Source: JAAYYY01 sp964579295
GTDB lineage: Bacteria > Chloroflexota > Anaerolineae > Promineifilales > Promineifilaceae
DNA: 64,000 nt
Reading direction: 5' to 3'
NCBI GenBank assembly: GCA_964579295.1
Contig: CAZOGK010000001.1
Coordinates: 214,302 to 278,301 of the forward strand
Position 1 is the stretch's first letter. Each line of letters begins with the position of its first letter. The notes under the pieces are model-generated. The model was given only the letters and a program-made list of their open reading frames with translations, was not told the DNA's origin and ran no database searches. A program made the translations under genes and the position numbers. Positions 61,456 through 64,000 of the stretch are shown here, piece after piece.

Positions 61456-61719
61456 TTAGCGGCCCGCCTTCAGCGCCGCGACGAGGTCGATATAGGCTTC
61501 CATTGCCGCCTCGCGCGAGGTGCCGCGCACGCCCTTCCAGGCGTCGTACTTGGCGCGCCCGACCGGGTTGGTGAAGCCGGGCCGCTGCCCGCTCACGTCG
61601 CCCGCCGTGCCCTGCTTATAGAGGGCGTAAAGCTTCAGGAGCTGGTCGTTGCCCGGCTTGGCGGGCAGGCGCTGCACCTCATCCGCCGCTCGCTCAAACC
61701 GGCTCAGCAGATCGTCCAT
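61456..61719 (-). CDS. Acyl-CoA-binding protein
   Basis: An 87-residue protein, the usual ACBP length. Conserved features are 'LPAKPGNDQLLKLYALYKQGTAGDV' (with the Tyr and Lys that contact acyl-CoA) and 'GRAKYDAWKGVRGTSREAAMEAYIDLV'. AAGGAG lies 6 nt before the ATG at 61719, which decides the start over a longer frame. ACBPs carry and protect long-chain acyl-CoA. They are common in eukaryotes and scattered in bacteria. It sits 31 nt behind aceK on the same strand. Confidence 0.93.
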   Translation of the reverse strand: MDDLLSRFERAADEVQRLPAKPGNDQLLKLYALYKQGTAGDVSGQRPGFTNPVGRAKYDAWKGVRGTSREAAMEAYIDLVAALKAGR

Positions 61720-61750
61720 CGAATTCTCCTTGTTGACTGGGCGGCTGCTT

Positions 61751-63556
61751 TTAGCCGGCCGCTTGCTGGTGAAGCCGTTTTTCATCGGCGTAAGGAATAA
61801 TCGTCATCACCTCTCCGGCCTCCAACCGGGCCTGGGCGCCGCGCCAGTAATCGACGTCTAACAGGTCGCTGTGACGCTGAAGGAAGGCGTCGCGCAGTGG
61901 CCCATAGACGCCGATGAAGTTGGCAAACTGTTCCGGGAAAATGTCCTCTTCCTCGACCGAGAACCACGGTTCCGGCCCCAGTTCATCCTCGAAGGAGCGC
62001 GGCGGCGGCATGCGCCGGAAGCGGCAGGTGGTCAGCAGACACAGCTCGTCGTAATCGTAGAAGACAACCCGCCCGTGGCGTGTGACGCCGAAGTTCTTGA
62101 GCAGCATGTCGCCGGGAAAGATGTTGGTCAGGGCCATATCGCGGATCGCCTGCCCATAGTCGGCCACAGCAGCGGCGGCCGCTTCGCCGCTGGCCTCGCT
62201 CAGGTAGATGTCCAGGGGGATGATGCGCCGCTCCACGTAGCAGTGGTGAATGATAACGCTCTCGCCGCGCACCTCTACCGAGCTTGGCGCCAGCGTCTCC
62301 AGCTCGGCCAGCAGCGCCTCGTCAAAACGAGCCCGCGCAAATTCCAGATGCTCAAACTCCTGGGCATCGACCAGCCGTCCGGCGCGGTCGTGCTGAAAGA
62401 CCAGCCGGTATTTGGCCCGTACCTTCTCCCGTGTTGTCTTCTTCGGATGGCCGAAGCGATCCTTGATCAGCTTGAAGACCAGGTCATAGCCGGGCATGGT
62501 AAAGACCGTCATGACCATGCCCCGCTGCCCGGGGGCAATTTCGAATAGGTCTCGGCTCGCCGCCAGGTGGCGCAGCATGTCGCGGTACAGCTCGGTCTTA
62601 CCGTGTTTGTTGTAGCCGATGCCAATGTACAGCTCGGCGATGCGCTTGCGCGGCATAATCGTGCGCAGGAAGTTGACCAGGTCATAGGGCCGCTCGACAT
62701 CCACGTGGAAGTAGGAATGGGCAAAGCTGAAGAGAATGCTCACGTCATTCTCGTCCATGAGAACGGCGTCCAGAATCAGCCCGGCTTCATGATCGTTGCG
62801 GATAGCCAGGACCAGCGGCAGCCGGTGCGAGCCGCTGAGCAGGCGCCCGACGACGTAGGCTGCTTTGCCGCGATAGAAGAGCGGCTCGGCACACTCCACC
62901 CGTTCGACCACCCGCAGCGCGCCCTGGGCGCGCAGCTGCTTTTCGATCCAGGCGGCCGCCAGGGCAATGTCCCGCTCACGGTCGGCATAGGGCGCCGTAA
63001 AGGGCAGGTCGTCCAGCATCTGCGCCAGCAGCGCCTGGGTGCTTGGCGCCCGCCCGTAGGTGCGGTAGACGGCGCGCCGGGGCAGGTTGGGGGGAAGGTC
63101 GTAGTCGGTATCGACGAACTCAATGCGTGGATCGACGCCTACCGTGGCGAAGATGCGGCGTGTAACCGAGTTAAAGAAGGTCTCTGCTACCTCCCAGTCG
63201 TCGCGCGGCGCAATCTGGCCGGAATAGACGGCCTTCATGCTGGCCCAGACCAATGGCTCCTGCACACGCTCGGCCAGCAGCCTGTAGATTTCCGCGACGA
63301 CGCGGTTAACTACCTCGCGGTAAAGGTCCAGGCGCTCGCGGCTATCAGCCTGCATGCCGTGCCAGTCCCGCGTTTCAAAGCGCCACTGGGCGCGCTGCGT
63401 GATGGCGCGAAAGCGCTGGTCAAACTCAAAATAGGCGTTAGAGATGGCCGCCGCGCCGACATTCGCCAGGCGGCTGGCCGTCATACGCGGCGCGGCGTCG
63501 CCCGCCGGGCCGCTCCCCACACTCTTTTCTTCTGGCCGGGGGCTAACGATTGCCAC
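61751..63556 (-). CDS. aceK: Isocitrate dehydrogenase kinase/phosphatase (AceK-like)
   Basis: A protein of up to 601 residues. The AceK signatures are 'VFTMPGYDLVFKLIKDRFGHPKKTTREKV', 'AKYRLVFQHDRAGRLVDAQEFEHLEF' and 'LLKNFGVTRHGRVVFYDYDELCLL'. AceK phosphorylates and dephosphorylates isocitrate dehydrogenase, steering carbon to the glyoxylate bypass during growth on acetate or fatty acids. Start GTG at 63556 overlaps the glutaredoxin-like gene by 14 nt; an ATG at 63484 is the alternative and neither has a clear ribosome site. aceA and aceB are not in the window. AceK is best known from Proteobacteria, so transfer is possible. Confidence 0.93.
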   Translation of the reverse strand: MAIVSPRPEEKSVGSGPAGDAAPRMTASRLANVGAAAISNAYFEFDQRFRAITQRAQWRFETRDWHGMQADSRERLDLYREVVNRVVAEIYRLLAERVQEPLVWASMKAVYSGQIAPRDDWEVAETFFNSVTRRIFATVGVDPRIEFVDTDYDLPPNLPRRAVYRTYGRAPSTQALLAQMLDDLPFTAPYADRERDIALAAAWIEKQLRAQGALRVVERVECAEPLFYRGKAAYVVGRLLSGSHRLPLVLAIRNDHEAGLILDAVLMDENDVSILFSFAHSYFHVDVERPYDLVNFLRTIMPRKRIAELYIGIGYNKHGKTELYRDMLRHLAASRDLFEIAPGQRGMVMTVFTMPGYDLVFKLIKDRFGHPKKTTREKVRAKYRLVFQHDRAGRLVDAQEFEHLEFARARFDEALLAELETLAPSSVEVRGESVIIHHCYVERRIIPLDIYLSEASGEAAAAAVADYGQAIRDMALTNIFPGDMLLKNFGVTRHGRVVFYDYDELCLLTTCRFRRMPPPRSFEDELGPEPWFSVEEEDIFPEQFANFIGVYGPLRDAFLQRHSDLLDVDYWRGAQARLEAGEVMTIIPYADEKRLHQQAAG

Positions 63557-63848
63557 GGAAGAAGCGGCTTACCAGGCCGTCCCCGGCAGGCTCCTCAATG
63601 CCCAGAGTCCGGCGAACTGTTGCCAGCGACGGCTCGGTCAGGCGCTGTCCATCGGGCAGGACCAGCGTCGGCACACTGGCATAGCCGCCGTTGAGCTCAA
63701 TCAGCCGCCGCCGCGCTTCCGGGTCGTCGTCAATGTTGATGACCTCCATTGTGACGCCCTGCTCGCGTAAGAAGCGCTCCACAGAGCGCGCGGAGCCGCA
63801 GTAGGCTGAGGTGTAGAGTGTGATGATCGACCCGTCGCTCTCCGGCAT
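63543..63848 (-). CDS. Glutaredoxin-like protein with CxxS site
   Basis: A 101-residue thioredoxin-fold protein: 'ITLYTSAYCGSARSVERFLREQGV', 'INIDDDPEARRRLIELNGGYASVPTLVLPDG' with the cis-Pro, as in mycoredoxin/NrdH-like proteins. The active site reads Cys-Gly-Ser-Ala, so the second Cys is lost and a monothiol mechanism or a non-redox role is expected. It overlaps aceK by 14 nt and lies 3 nt after a gene running in from the right edge. Confidence 0.85.
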   Translation of the reverse strand: MPESDGSIITLYTSAYCGSARSVERFLREQGVTMEVINIDDDPEARRRLIELNGGYASVPTLVLPDGQRLTEPSLATVRRTLGIEEPAGDGLVSRFFRGNR

Positions 63849-63851
63849 GGC

Positions 63852-64000
63852 TTATTCCTCCTCCTGCTCCTTTGCTATGGCCGCTTCATATTCGGCCTGC
63901 GTGATGTAACGGCCCCCGTCAATCTCAGCCGTGACGACGTCGAGCTGCTCATCGAAAATGACTTCGGTCCGCATCGGCCGAAAGCAGCGATTGTCGACCA
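63852..64000 (-). CDS. C-terminal part of an unrecognised protein (cut by right edge)
   Basis: Reading leftwards from the window edge, 48 complete codons run to a TAA at 63854-63852 (ending AAIAKEQEEE). Part of it reads 'TEVIFDEQLDVVTAEIDGG'. The coding frame is consistent with the operon (3 nt before the glutaredoxin-like start). Too little is present to name a family. Confidence 0.55.
   Translation of the reverse strand, partial: VDNRCFRPMRTEVIFDEQLDVVTAEIDGGRYITQAEYEAAIAKEQEEE

Overview
The window is GC-rich bacterial chromosome with tightly packed genes. It most likely comes from a member of the Chloroflexota (Anaerolineae/Caldilineae-like). This is inferred from lipoproteins with Thr/Pro/Ala-rich 'TPTPTAT' linkers, an NBR1-type Ig-like domain and SdrD B-like repeats in one lipoprotein, a secreted enzyme ending in a hydrophobic-LP-hydrophobic-Arg tail, and the mix of gene families. 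No rRNA, CRISPR array, transposase, integrase or phage gene was seen. Both tRNA genes lack an encoded CCA. Several promoters match the sigma-70 consensus closely.

Layout. (1) 1-4253, minus strand: an alpha/beta-hydrolase followed by three different ATP-grasp ligases, the last cut by the left edge; this looks like a small-molecule or peptide ligation pathway. (2) 4564-11336, plus strand: prfA, a MaoC-type hydratase, a large class A penicillin-binding protein and a CocE-type hydrolase. (3) 11440-16878, minus strand: a branched-chain amino-acid-type ABC importer (substrate-binding lipoprotein, two permeases, two ATPases) ending in a CBS-ACT regulator. (4) 17051-20418, minus strand: a two-component system with a near-consensus promoter. 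(5) 20553-25332: glycosyltransferase, DUF429-like protein, NBR1-Ig/SdrD lipoprotein and endonuclease III. (6) 25338-33400, minus strand: an S9 peptidase and a 2012-residue alpha-2-macroglobulin-like lipoprotein without an intact thioester motif. (7) 33648-41850: tadA with tRNA-Ser, DUF1684, a GH-like secreted protein with a GT-C membrane protein, mutS2, DUF1206 and a TPR protein. (8) 41852-49694: a nucleotide-sugar dehydrogenase, an orphan three-gene complex-I/Mrp-like membrane module, a lipoprotein and a lysine 2,3-aminomutase.

(9) 49771-63556 is a striking run of lipid-related genes: two patatins, two SCP2 proteins, an MGAT-like acyltransferase with a Cys/His N-terminus, an SDR, a two-domain protein with a fatty acyl-ACP reductase-like C-terminus, a PhaR-like regulator, a CoxG/SRPBCC protein, a UbiB/ABC1 kinase-like protein, a DegV fatty-acid-binding protein, an acyl-CoA-binding protein and an AceK-like isocitrate dehydrogenase kinase/phosphatase. 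The reductase-SDR-acyltransferase-SCP2 genes form one tight operon (57549 to 52504), divergent from the PhaR-like gene. I infer a pathway that reduces long-chain acyl groups and re-esterifies or moves the products. The product is not predictable from sequence alone.

The most interesting candidates are the acyl-reductase lipid operon, the multi-ATP-grasp cluster and the orphan complex-I-like module lacking the usual proton-path residues.
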